From Rhodopseudomonas palustris (GTDB lineage Bacteria > Pseudomonadota > Alphaproteobacteria > Rhizobiales > Xanthobacteraceae): a stretch of DNA of 64,000 bases. The position numbers and the translations under genes were made by a program. Shown here one piece after another: positions 33,826-41,974 of this stretch. Within the stretch, counting starts at the first letter, position 1; each line of letters begins with the position of its first letter. The notes under the pieces are model-generated. The model did no database searches and was not told the origin of the DNA. It worked only from the letters and a program-made list of their open reading frames with translations. The stretch lies in the NCBI RefSeq assembly GCF_003591005.1, contig NZ_QYYD01000002.1, positions 124,001 through 188,000 of the forward strand, in the 5' to 3' direction.

Positions 33826-33905
33826 TCGATGCCTTTCCCTTCAGGTTGCCCGATAAATCGGCGCGCGATGCCTGAAATGTCCGCGCGGCACGGGCGTTCG
33901 CCGCG

Positions 33906-33934
33906 TTGACAGGGGGCGGGGTGCGATCTTATTT
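33906..33934 (+). promoter_or_regulatory. Sigma-70-like promoter of the fpr/enamidase unit
   Basis: TTGACA at 33906-33911, 17-base spacer, TTATTT at 33929-33934. It lies about 85 bases before the fpr start. The repeated operator motif begins at the last -10 base and would cover the transcription start, a repressing position. Confidence 0.55.
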
Positions 33935-33954
33935 TCATTCGTGTACAAACAATC
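33934..33954 (+). promoter_or_regulatory. Repeated operator-like motif upstream of ferredoxin reductase
   Basis: TTCATT, C, GTGTA, C, AAACAATC: identical to the nicA-upstream site at 29613-29633 except for two variable bases. Presence before both nicA and fpr argues that these genes share a regulator. Confidence 0.6.
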
Positions 33955-34017
33955 TGTCGGGCTGACGCCTCATGCCATCGCGTCCCGGCCGATCAACACC
34001 AACTCCGGAGTTCTGCC

Positions 34018-34791
34018 GTGAGCAATCTGATGGAAGAGCGCGTTCTCTCCGTTCGTCATTGGACCGATCGTTTGTTCAGCTTCACCACCACTCGCGATTC
34101 CGGCTTCCGGTTCCGCAATGGTGAGTTCACCATGACGGGCATCAAGGTCGACGGCAAACCGCTGCTGCGCGCCTACTCGGTCGCCAGCCCGAACTACGAA
34201 GAGACGCTGGAGTTCTACTCCATCAAGGTGCCGTACGGCCCGCTGACCTCGCGGATGCAGCACCTCAAGGAGGGCGACACCATCATCGTCGGCCGCAAGG
34301 CGACCGGCACGCTGGTGATCGACAATCTGCGCGAGGGCAAGAATCTGTACTTGCTCGCGACCGGCACCGGCGTCGCGCCGTTCCTGTCGATCATCCGCGA
34401 TCCCGAGACCTACGAGCGGTTCGAGAAGATTGTGCTGGTTCACGGCTGCCGGCAGATTGCCGAGCTAGCGTACGGCGAGTCGATGGTGACGGCGCTGCAG
34501 GAGCACGAATTCCTCGCCGACGAGGTCAAGGACAAGCTGATCTACTACCCGACCGTGACCCGCGAGCCGTTCGTCCACGAAGGCCGGATTTCGAAGCTGA
34601 TCGACAATGGCCAGCTGTTCTCCGACATCGGCCTGCCGCCGCTCGACAAGGTGCAGGACCGCGTGATGCTGTGCGGCTCGACCCAGATGATGGTGGACCT
34701 CAAGAGCCGGCTCGTTGCTCTCGGCTTCGAGGAAGGTAATCACGGCGAAGCCGGTGACTTCGTGCTCGAGAAAGCTTTCGCCGAAAGGTGA
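34018..34791 (+). CDS. fpr: Ferredoxin/flavodoxin-NADP+ reductase
   Basis: 257 residues. The FAD-binding motif is RAYSVASPN, the NADP-binding region LATGTGVAPFLSIIRDP, with the late MLCGSTQMM strand and C-terminal VLEKAFAER, close to E. coli Fpr in size. The start is GTG 34018, with GGAG upstream. It exchanges electrons between NADPH and ferredoxin. Lying between nicAB and enamidase under the same operator motif, it may supply reduced ferredoxin to 6-hydroxynicotinate reductase (inference). A general stress or housekeeping role is the alternative. Confidence 0.9.
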   Translation: MSNLMEERVLSVRHWTDRLFSFTTTRDSGFRFRNGEFTMTGIKVDGKPLLRAYSVASPNYEETLEFYSIKVPYGPLTSRMQHLKEGDTIIVGRKATGTLVIDNLREGKNLYLLATGTGVAPFLSIIRDPETYERFEKIVLVHGCRQIAELAYGESMVTALQEHEFLADEVKDKLIYYPTVTREPFVHEGRISKLIDNGQLFSDIGLPPLDKVQDRVMLCGSTQMMVDLKSRLVALGFEEGNHGEAGDFVLEKAFAER

Positions 34792-34900
34792 CCTGCGTTC
34801 GCCGCGTAGCAATCATCGTTGCGCGGCGCCGCCGAGTTCGTATGCTGACAAACAAACAGCCGCTCGGCCCCGTGGGTCGATGAGTGAGGGAGAGAGCTAG

Positions 34901-36097
34901 ATGGCCCATGACGCGCCCGCCCCGCAGGGGCCCACCAAGCTGGTGGTCCGCAACATCGGGCTGATGCTCAGCGGCGATCTCAATCAGCCGATCCTCGAAG
35001 CCGATACGATCGTGGCCGAGAACGGCCGCATCACAGCGATCGGCCGGCTCAAGGATGTCGACACCGAAGGCGCGACGACGACCGTCGACGCCGGTGGGGC
35101 GGCAGTAACTCCCGGCCTGATCGACAGCCACGTGCATCCGGTCGCCGGCGACTGGACGCCGCGGCAGAGCCAGCTCAACTGGATCGACTCGTCGCTGCAC
35201 GGCGGCGTCACTACGATGATTTCGGCCGGCGAAGTGCACTATCCGGGCCGGCCGCGCGACGTCATCGGCATCAAGGCGCTGGCGATCACGGCGCAGCGCA
35301 GCTTCTCGGCGTTCCGCGCCAGCGGCGTCAAGATGCATGCCGGCGCGCCGGTGATCGAACACGAGATGGAAGAGAACGACTTCAAAGAGCTCGCCGCCGC
35401 CGGCGTCAAGCTGCTCGGCGAGATCGGTCTCGGCGGGGTCAAGGACGGCCCCACCGCCAGGAAGATGGTGGAGTGGGCGCGCAAATACGGGATCCAGTCG
35501 ACCATCCACACCGGCGGTCCGTCGATCGCCGGCTCCGGGTTGATCGACAAGGACGTCGTGCTCGAAGCCGGCACCGACGTGGTCGGTCACATCAACGGCG
35601 GCCACACCGCGCTGCCCGATGATCAGATCCGCTGTATCTGCGAAGGCTGCAAGGCCGGGCTCGAACTCGTCCACAATGGCAACGAGCGTTCGGCGCTGTA
35701 CACGCTGCGCATCGCGCGCGAGATGGGCGATCTCCATCGCGTCATTCTCGGTACCGACGGTCCCGCCGGCTCCGGCGTGCAGCCGCTCGGCATTCTGCGC
35801 ATGGTGTCGCTGCTGTCGTCGCTCGGCGATCTGCCGGCAGAGCAGGCGTTCTGCCTCGCCACCGGCAACACCGCGCGGATGCGCGAGCTCGACTGCGGCC
35901 TGATCGAAGTCGGCCGCGCCGCCGATCTCGTCATCATGGACGTGGCGCAGCACTCCGGCGGCGCGACGCTGCTCGAGAGCGTGCGGCTTGGCGACCTGCC
36001 GGGCATCGGCATGACCATCATCGACGGCATCGTCCGTTCCGAACGCTCGCGCAACACGCCGCCGGCGAAGCGCGTCCCCTCGATCGTCAAGAGCTGA
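34901..36097 (+). CDS. ena: Enamidase (1,4,5,6-tetrahydro-6-oxonicotinate hydrolase), amidohydrolase superfamily
   Basis: 398 residues, preceded by GGGAGAGAG. The amidohydrolase metal centre shows HVH (H77, H79), a bridging-position glutamate in LLGEIGLGG, His in STIHTGG, His in VGHINGGH and Asp in LGTDGPAG. In E. barkeri, enamidase is a Fe-Zn enzyme of this family; it hydrolyses tetrahydro-oxonicotinate to 2-formylglutarate and ammonia. Co-occurrence with hnr in the same locus makes the assignment strong. It probably shares the fpr transcript. The following gene is convergent, 16 bases away. Confidence 0.87.
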   Translation: MAHDAPAPQGPTKLVVRNIGLMLSGDLNQPILEADTIVAENGRITAIGRLKDVDTEGATTTVDAGGAAVTPGLIDSHVHPVAGDWTPRQSQLNWIDSSLHGGVTTMISAGEVHYPGRPRDVIGIKALAITAQRSFSAFRASGVKMHAGAPVIEHEMEENDFKELAAAGVKLLGEIGLGGVKDGPTARKMVEWARKYGIQSTIHTGGPSIAGSGLIDKDVVLEAGTDVVGHINGGHTALPDDQIRCICEGCKAGLELVHNGNERSALYTLRIAREMGDLHRVILGTDGPAGSGVQPLGILRMVSLLSSLGDLPAEQAFCLATGNTARMRELDCGLIEVGRAADLVIMDVAQHSGGATLLESVRLGDLPGIGMTIIDGIVRSERSRNTPPAKRVPSIVKS

Positions 36098-36113
36098 AGT
36101 CAGCGCCCGGCGC

Positions 36114-36731
36114 TTACCACATCGTCTCGGCGGCGCGCTGCGGCCAGGCGCGGTCGTAGTCGTCGCCGCCGACCCGACCTTCCGTCATCGACGCCAGGAT
36201 CTGGCCGGGCGTCGGCAGGGTCGCAGGATCAACCTGCTTGGCGGGATTCCACAGCTCGGAGCGGATCAGTGCCCGGCCACACTGGAAGTAGATCTCCTCC
36301 ACCGTCATCACCATCACGCTGCGCGGCGCCTTGCCCTCGACGCGAAACGTCTCCAGCAGCCCTGCATCGGCGCTGATGATGGCGCGGCCGTTGATGCGCA
36401 GCGCGTTGAGTGAGCCGGGGATCAGCAGCATCAAGGCGACGCGCGGATCGCGCACGATGTTGCGCAGCGAGTCGATGCGGTTGTTGCCGCGCCGGTCGGG
36501 CAGCATCAGCGTCGTGTCGTCGTGGATATGGATGAAGCCCGGAAGGTCGCCGCGCGGCGAGCAGTCGATGCCCTCCGGGCCGACGGTGGCCAGCGCCGCG
36601 AACGGTGAGCGTTCGATCAGCGTGCGATAGGCCGAGGTGATTTGGTGCGCGACCTTCTCGGTCGAGGCATCGTTCGGCACGCCGTAGAACTGCTCGAGTT
36701 CGGCGACGGACGTAATCGATGAAATTGTCAT
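36114..36731 (-). CDS. Pyridoxamine 5'-phosphate oxidase-family (split-barrel flavin) protein in the phn operon
   Basis: 205 residues of the MSMEG_1061-like PPOX group: ERSPFAALATVGPEGIDCSPRGDLPGF, followed by MLPDRRGNNRIDSLRNIVRDPRVALMLLIPG, the FMN-binding split barrel. Its start overlaps the phnN stop by four bases (ATGA), so it is the last cistron of the C-P lyase operon. Members bind FMN or F420 or degrade heme; the role here is unknown. It could be a flavin-linked redox helper or a detoxifying enzyme. Confidence 0.82.
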   Translation of the reverse strand: MTISSITSVAELEQFYGVPNDASTEKVAHQITSAYRTLIERSPFAALATVGPEGIDCSPRGDLPGFIHIHDDTTLMLPDRRGNNRIDSLRNIVRDPRVALMLLIPGSLNALRINGRAIISADAGLLETFRVEGKAPRSVMVMTVEEIYFQCGRALIRSELWNPAKQVDPATLPTPGQILASMTEGRVGGDDYDRAWPQRAAETMW

Positions 36732-37330
36732 CGCGCTGTGCTCCTGGAGGCGGCCGGCTCATGACGGATGATCGCCAGCAATTCGCGGGCGTGATCCTCG
36801 GGATTGGCCACGTTCATGATCGTGAAATCAGCCTCGCTGCCGTTCACGGCGCGATTGACGCGGTCCGAACTCATCGCGTCGCTGCTGCGTGCGCGCAGCG
36901 CGATGCGCCGCGCCAGCACATCAGGTGGAGCGGTGATCAGCACCACGTCGACGTTGGCGTATGTGTGTCGGGCCTGCGCGATCACGGTGCGCGACACATT
37001 CGCCACCACCGTGCGGCCGGCGCGGATGTCGGTGTCGATGCTGCGCAGCAGACCGTAGGCGTGGCCGTGCGCCTGCCAGTGCAGCGCGAACTCGTCGGCT
37101 GCGATCATGGCGCGGAACGCCTCGGGCGTGCTCTGCAGATTGTTCTCGGCCGGCGAGGGCTCGCGCGTCACCACACGCCGCGCGAAGGTGACGCTGCTGT
37201 CTCCGAGGCAGGCGGCCTTGGCGATCTCCAGCAGCGTGTCCTTTCCGGCGCCGCTCGGTCCGACGACCAGCACCAGACGGCCCGGTCCGATCCGGCTGTG
37301 CGGTGGGGCGATCGGCGCGGGCTCGGTCAT
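36728..37330 (-). CDS. phnN: Ribose 1,5-bisphosphate phosphokinase PhnN
   Basis: 200 residues. P-loop GPSGAGKDT near residue 24; guanylate kinase-like fold with RRVVTREPSPAEN and FALHWQAHGHAYGL. It phosphorylates ribose 1,5-bisphosphate to PRPP at the end of the C-P lyase pathway. It overlaps phnM by four bases. Its presence implies that ribose 1,5-bisphosphate is made, which normally needs PhnP; no phnP gene is visible in the window. Confidence 0.93.
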   Translation of the reverse strand: MTEPAPIAPPHSRIGPGRLVLVVGPSGAGKDTLLEIAKAACLGDSSVTFARRVVTREPSPAENNLQSTPEAFRAMIAADEFALHWQAHGHAYGLLRSIDTDIRAGRTVVANVSRTVIAQARHTYANVDVVLITAPPDVLARRIALRARSSDAMSSDRVNRAVNGSEADFTIMNVANPEDHARELLAIIRHEPAASRSTAR

Positions 37331-38478
37331 GCCACCCGGTGTCCTTCGCGCCAGACGCTGCGCACCGCCGGCACGTCGTGCGCGACATGCACGCGGATCA
37401 GATCGGCGCGCTTGCCGACGGCGATCTCGCCGCGGTCGGGAAGACCGACCGCTTCGGCCGGCGCCTTGGTGACGGTGCGCACCGCCGCCGGCAGATCGAT
37501 CGCCGGCGCGCGCAGCGGCAGCTGCAGCGCCGCCATCAGCAGGCTGGACGGGATGTAGTCCGACGACAGGATGTCCAACAGGCCCTCGCGCGCGAGATCG
37601 ATCGCCGCGATATTGCCCGAGTGCGAGCCGCCGCGCACCACGTTCGGCGCGCCCATCAGGATGTCGATGCCGGCCTCGTGCAGGCTGCGCGCGGCTTCCA
37701 GCGTGGTCGGGAATTCGGCGACCGCGACCTTGTCACGGATTGCCTCGACGACGTTCTCCGCGGTGGTGTCGTCGTGGCTCGCCAGGGGGATGGCGTGCTG
37801 ATGCGCCAGCGCGACGATCGCCCGCATATTGGCGTCGGCGTAATTCTCCTTGCAATACAGCCGGCGCGCGAACATCACGTCGAGTTCGGCGTCAGTCATA
37901 CCGGCGCCCTTGCCGCGATAGTAATCGCGCAGCTTGGCCTCGTCGCGGAATTGCCGCTGCCCCGGCGTGTGGTCCATCAGCGACATCAGCCGGATATCGG
38001 GACGGTCGATCAGCTCCTTGGCCTCGTCCACCACATTGGGCATCGGGATTTCGCAGCGCAGATGCAGGAAATGCTCGGCGCGCAGCAGATGGGCATCGCG
38101 CGCCGCCGAGATCGCTTCGGCGAGCACGATCGCCTGGCCGTCGACATCCTCGGCGCCTTCCTCGCGCCACACACGCAGCGAGTCCAGCACGGTGGTGATG
38201 CCGCAGGTGGCGAGTTGGCCGTCGTAGGAAACCACGGCCGCCACCGGATTCCACTGCACTTTGGGGCGCGGCATGTAGTGCGCCTCGAGATGATCGGTGT
38301 GCAGCTCGATCAGGCCGGGGATCAGCAGATCGCCGCCCATGTCGAGAGCGCCGGCGGGTACGCCGCTGTCGCCGATCTCGGCGATGCGGCCATCCGCGAC
38401 CGCCAGCCAGCCGTGCTCGATGACGCGGTCGGCCAGCACGATGCGGGCATTGCGAAGCAGGAAGTCAGAGTCCGTCAT
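37327..38478 (-). CDS. phnM: Alpha-D-ribose 1-methylphosphonate 5-triphosphate diphosphatase PhnM
   Basis: 383 residues from ATG 38478. Amidohydrolase-type metal motif HTDHLEAH in LIPGLIELHTDHLEAHYMPRP, and later LASHDDTTAENV and GAPNVVRGGSHSGN, all characteristic of PhnM. It removes diphosphate from the ribose triphosphate phosphonate before C-P bond cleavage by PhnJ. It lies between phnL and phnN in the usual order. A second PhnM-like gene lies at 48351. Confidence 0.95.
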   Translation of the reverse strand: MTDSDFLLRNARIVLADRVIEHGWLAVADGRIAEIGDSGVPAGALDMGGDLLIPGLIELHTDHLEAHYMPRPKVQWNPVAAVVSYDGQLATCGITTVLDSLRVWREEGAEDVDGQAIVLAEAISAARDAHLLRAEHFLHLRCEIPMPNVVDEAKELIDRPDIRLMSLMDHTPGQRQFRDEAKLRDYYRGKGAGMTDAELDVMFARRLYCKENYADANMRAIVALAHQHAIPLASHDDTTAENVVEAIRDKVAVAEFPTTLEAARSLHEAGIDILMGAPNVVRGGSHSGNIAAIDLAREGLLDILSSDYIPSSLLMAALQLPLRAPAIDLPAAVRTVTKAPAEAVGLPDRGEIAVGKRADLIRVHVAHDVPAVRSVWREGHRVA

Positions 38479-38492
38479 CACTGTCTCTCTCG

Positions 38493-39203
38493 TCAGGCGG
38501 CGGCGGCGAAGCTGGTGACGTCGATCAGCCGGTCGGCAATCCGGGCGCGCACCTCGTCGTCGTGCACGATGGCGATCATCGCCACGCCGTCGCGTTTCTT
38601 CTCGGCGACCAGGTCCATCACCACGGCGCGGTTGGCGGCGTCGAGCGACGCGGTCGGCTCGTCCAGCAACAGGATCGGAACATGCGCGATGAAGCCACGC
38701 GCGATATTGACGCGCTGCTGCTCGCCGCCCGAGAAGGTCGCGGGCGGCAGCGTCCACAGCCGCTCGGCGATGTTCAGCCGTCTCAAGAGTTCGCCAGCGC
38801 GCGCGCGGGCTTCATCTTTCGCCACGCCGCTGGCGAGCAGCGGCTCGGCGACGACGTCGATCGCCGCGACGCGCGGTACCGCGCGCAAAAACTGGCTGAC
38901 ATAGCCGAGCGTGAAGCGGCGCAGCTCCAGCACCTGGCGCGGCTCGGCGCTCGCAAGGTCGATCGTCGCGCCGCGATGCAGGATGTCGATCCGGCCGCCG
39001 TCGCAGCGATAATTGCCGAAGATCATCTTCAGGATCGACGACTTGCCGGCGCCCGACGGCCCGGCCAGCACCACGCATTCGCCGGCACCGACCTCGAACG
39101 AGACGCCGCGCACCACCGGCAAGCGGAGGCCGCCCTGCAGGTGCATCACGAACGACTTCTGGGCATTGCTGAGTTGGATCATCGCGGTCATGGGCGGGCT
39201 CAT
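38493..39203 (-). CDS. phnL: C-P lyase complex ATP-binding protein PhnL
   Basis: 236 residues from ATG 39203 (ATGA overlap with phnK); ATG 39191 is the alternative. Walker A is GPSGAGKSS, the signature TFSGGEQQRVNIARGF, Walker B LLLDEPTASLD and the switch MIAIVHDDEVR. It is an ABC-type ATPase without a membrane partner, and associates with the PhnGHIJ core and PhnK. Length and order match the E. coli phn operon. Confidence 0.94.
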   Translation of the reverse strand: MSPPMTAMIQLSNAQKSFVMHLQGGLRLPVVRGVSFEVGAGECVVLAGPSGAGKSSILKMIFGNYRCDGGRIDILHRGATIDLASAEPRQVLELRRFTLGYVSQFLRAVPRVAAIDVVAEPLLASGVAKDEARARAGELLRRLNIAERLWTLPPATFSGGEQQRVNIARGFIAHVPILLLDEPTASLDAANRAVVMDLVAEKKRDGVAMIAIVHDDEVRARIADRLIDVTSFAAAA

Positions 39204-39997
39204 GCGGGCAGGATCGAAGCGACGAGGAGCTGGGTGTAAGGCTCGTGCGGATCGTCGAGCACCTGGTCGGTGAGTCCCGTTTCGATCACGCGGCCACCCT
39301 GCATCACCATCACCCGATGCGACAACAGCCGCGCCACCGCGAGGTCGTGAGTGACGACGACGGCGGCGAGGCCGAGTTCGGTGACGAGGCCGCGCAACAG
39401 ATCGAGCAGCCGTGCCTGCACCGAGACGTCGAGGCCGCCGGTCGGCTCGTCCATGAACATCAGCCGCGGTTCGGTGACGAGATTGCGCGCGATCTGCAGC
39501 CGCTGCCGCATGCCGCCCGAATAGGTGCGCGGCGCATCGTCGATACGATCCTGCGCGATCTCGACGCGGGACAGCCAGGACGACGCGGTGTCGCGGATCT
39601 GGCCGTAGTGATTCCAGCCGACCGCCATCAGCCGCTCGCCGACATTGGCGCCGGCCGACACCGCCATGCGCAGGCCCTGCGCCGGGTCCTGATGCACGTA
39701 GCCCCAATCGGTGCGAAACAGAAAGCGCCGCTCCGCCTCGCCGAGCGCGGCGAGGTCACGCAGCACGCCGTCGCGCATCCGGTAGGAGACGGTGCCGGTG
39801 CTCGGCGCGAGCTGCGCCGACAGCATCTGCAGCAGCGTCGATTTGCCCGAGCCGGACTCACCGACGATCGCCAGCACCTCGCCGGGATACAGCTTGAACG
39901 AGATGTCGCGGCAGGCCTGCAGCCGGCCGTAGGATTTCGACAGATGCTCGGCGACGAGCAGCGGCTGATCGGCCGGGACGGCAGTGCGGTCAAGCAT
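39200..39997 (-). CDS. phnK: C-P lyase complex ATP-binding protein PhnK
   Basis: 265 residues from ATG 39997. Walker A is GESGSGKST, with DWGYVHQDPAQGLRM, signature YSGGMRQRLQIARNL, Walker B LMFMDEPTGGLDVSVQ and the switch VVVTHDLAVARLL. It resembles oligopeptide-type ABC ATPases, as PhnK does, and docks on PhnJ. Both ends overlap their neighbours (eight bases with phnJ, four with phnL), so the operon is tightly packed. Confidence 0.95.
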   Translation of the reverse strand: MLDRTAVPADQPLLVAEHLSKSYGRLQACRDISFKLYPGEVLAIVGESGSGKSTLLQMLSAQLAPSTGTVSYRMRDGVLRDLAALGEAERRFLFRTDWGYVHQDPAQGLRMAVSAGANVGERLMAVGWNHYGQIRDTASSWLSRVEIAQDRIDDAPRTYSGGMRQRLQIARNLVTEPRLMFMDEPTGGLDVSVQARLLDLLRGLVTELGLAAVVVTHDLAVARLLSHRVMVMQGGRVIETGLTDQVLDDPHEPYTQLLVASILPA

Positions 39998-40871
39998 CGG
40001 CGTGCTCCTGATGCGGCGCGCTTTCGCTGCCGCGATGGCCCTGCGCCTGGCGGGTCTCACAATAATCGGTGTCGGAGCAGACGAACATCCGCCCGCCACG
40101 ATCGTCGGTGACGATTTCGTCGAGATAGGATTCAGTCGAGCCGCACAGCGCACACGGCGCATCCTGCCGATAGCGCGTGAACGGGTGGTCCTCGAAATCG
40201 AGCGACACCACCTGCGTGTAGGGCGGGATCGCGTAGATCCGCTTCTCGCGGCCGGCGCCGAACAATTGCAGCGCCGCGCAATCGTCCATCTTCGGGTTGT
40301 CGAATTTCGGCGTAGGCGACGGGTCCATCACGTAGCGCGCATTGACCTTCACCGGATAGGCGTAGGACGTGGCGATGTGGCCGAACTTGGCGATATCCTC
40401 GTACAGCTTGACGTGCATCAGCCCGTATTCGGCGAGCGCGTGCATCCGCCGCGTCTCGGTCTCGCGCGGTTCGAGGAAGCGCAGCGGCTCGGGGATCGGC
40501 ACCTGATACACCAGCACTTGCCCCTCGTGCAGCGGCGCCTCGGGAATGCGATGCCGCGTCTGGATCACGGTTGCGTCGCCCGTATTGGTGGTGGTGGCGA
40601 CGCCGGCGGTCTTGGCGAAGAATTTGCGGATCGAGATCGCGTTGGTGGTGTCGTCGCTACCCTGGTCGATCACCTTGAGCACGTCGGTGCGGCCGAGGAT
40701 CGCGGCCGTCACCTGCACGCCGCCGGTGCCCCAGCCGTAGGGCATCGGCATCTCGCGGCTGGCGAACGGCACCTGATAGCCGGGGATCGCGATGGCTTTC
40801 AGGATGGCGCGGCGGATCATCCGCTTGGTCTGTTCGTCCAAGTAAGCGAAGTTGTAGTCGGGCGCGTTCAT
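39990..40871 (-). CDS. phnJ: C-P lyase PhnJ (radical SAM)
   Basis: 293 residues from ATG 40871. The Fe-S cysteine pattern of PhnJ is visible as CALC followed after 21 residues by CSDTDYC, the non-canonical CX2CX21C radical SAM motif. Upstream are GWGTGGVQVTAAILG and TTNTGDATVIQTRHRIPE. It cleaves the C-P bond of ribose 1-phosphonate 5-phosphate, releasing alkane and the cyclic ribose phosphate. It starts inside the phnI stop. Confidence 0.97.
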   Translation of the reverse strand: MNAPDYNFAYLDEQTKRMIRRAILKAIAIPGYQVPFASREMPMPYGWGTGGVQVTAAILGRTDVLKVIDQGSDDTTNAISIRKFFAKTAGVATTTNTGDATVIQTRHRIPEAPLHEGQVLVYQVPIPEPLRFLEPRETETRRMHALAEYGLMHVKLYEDIAKFGHIATSYAYPVKVNARYVMDPSPTPKFDNPKMDDCAALQLFGAGREKRIYAIPPYTQVVSLDFEDHPFTRYRQDAPCALCGSTESYLDEIVTDDRGGRMFVCSDTDYCETRQAQGHRGSESAPHQEHADA

Positions 40872-41974
40872 TCCGCAGCCTCCGGCAGTGCGTCGGGTTG
40901 TTCGGCGGCATCGGCGAAATCCTGCCGCAGCCGGCGGATCAGCCCGAGTTCGGACTGGAAGTCGACATAGTGCGGCAGCTTCAGATGCTCGACGAAGCCG
41001 GTGGCCTGCACGTTGTCGGAATGCGACAGCACGAACTCCTCGTCCTGCGCCGGCGCCAGCGCTTCCTCGCCGAGTTCGCGCGCCCGCAGCGCACGATCGA
41101 CCAGCGCCATCGCCATGGTCTTGCGTTCGCTCTGGCCGAAGGCGAGGCCGTAGCCGCGGGTGAAGCAGGGCGGCTCGGTAGCCGAGCCCTTGAACTGATT
41201 GACCATCTGGCATTCGGTCAGTGCGATGCTGCCGAGCGGCACCGCGAAGCCGGCATCCTCGGCGACGAACTCGAGTTCGACTTCGCCGAACCGGATTTCG
41301 CCGGCGAACGGATGCGAGCGGCCGTAGCCGCGCTGCGTCGAATAGCCGAGCGCGAGCAGAAAACCCTCATCGCCGCGCGCGAGATTCTGCAGTCGCAAAT
41401 CGCGATCGGCCGGAAAGCTGAGCGGCTCGCGCGTGAGATCGCCGACTGGCGCATCGGGCTCCGGCTTCACGGTCGGCTCGATCAGGCCGTCGCGGCCGAG
41501 GATGTCAGTGACGCGCGGCATCGCTTCGGTGTGTGCAGGCGCGCTCGCCGGCTGCTCAGGCTCGCCGCCGGCGGCGAGTTGCGGGTCGAGCAGGCGATGC
41601 GTGTAGTCGAAGGTCGGGCCGAGAATCTGGCCGCCGGGAATGTCCTTGAAGGTCGACGACACCCGCCGCCGCACCGCCATCACGCCGGTGTCGAGCGGCT
41701 CGGTGGCGCCGAACCGCGGCAGCGTGGCGCGGAACGCGCGCAGCAGGAAGATCGCCTCGATCATATCGCCGCGCGCCTGCTTGATCGCCAGCGCGGCCAG
41801 CTCGCGATCATACAGCGAGCCTTCGGCCATCACCCGATCGACGCCGAGCGCGAGCTGTTCGGAGATTTGCGCCAGCGTGACTTCGGGGACGTCACGATCG
41901 CCGCGGCGTTCGTGGGCCAGCAGCCGGTGAGCATTGTCGATGGCGCGCTCGCCACCTTTGACGGCGACATACAT
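40868..41974 (-). CDS. phnI: C-P lyase core protein PhnI (nucleosidase subunit)
   Basis: 368 residues; E. coli PhnI has 354. Conserved stretches MYVAVKGGERAI, RRVSSTFKDIPGGQILGPTFDYTHRLLDPQ, LGYSTQRGYGRSHPF and HSDNVQATGFVEHLKLPHYVDFQSEL identify it. With PhnGHL it transfers the phosphonate to the ribose of ATP with loss of adenine. A proline/alanine-rich insertion near residue 135-150 (AGGEPEQPASAPAHTEAMP) accounts for the extra length. Confidence 0.96.
   Translation of the reverse strand: MYVAVKGGERAIDNAHRLLAHERRGDRDVPEVTLAQISEQLALGVDRVMAEGSLYDRELAALAIKQARGDMIEAIFLLRAFRATLPRFGATEPLDTGVMAVRRRVSSTFKDIPGGQILGPTFDYTHRLLDPQLAAGGEPEQPASAPAHTEAMPRVTDILGRDGLIEPTVKPEPDAPVGDLTREPLSFPADRDLRLQNLARGDEGFLLALGYSTQRGYGRSHPFAGEIRFGEVELEFVAEDAGFAVPLGSIALTECQMVNQFKGSATEPPCFTRGYGLAFGQSERKTMAMALVDRALRARELGEEALAPAQDEEFVLSHSDNVQATGFVEHLKLPHYVDFQSELGLIRRLRQDFADAAEQPDALPEAAE

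Noticed and set aside
34830-34862. Third copy of the TTCATT/GTGTA/AAACAATC motif before enamidase
   Set aside because: Only ACAAACAA and a TTCGT can be matched, and only with a four-base gap; too weak, and the gene probably shares the fpr promoter.
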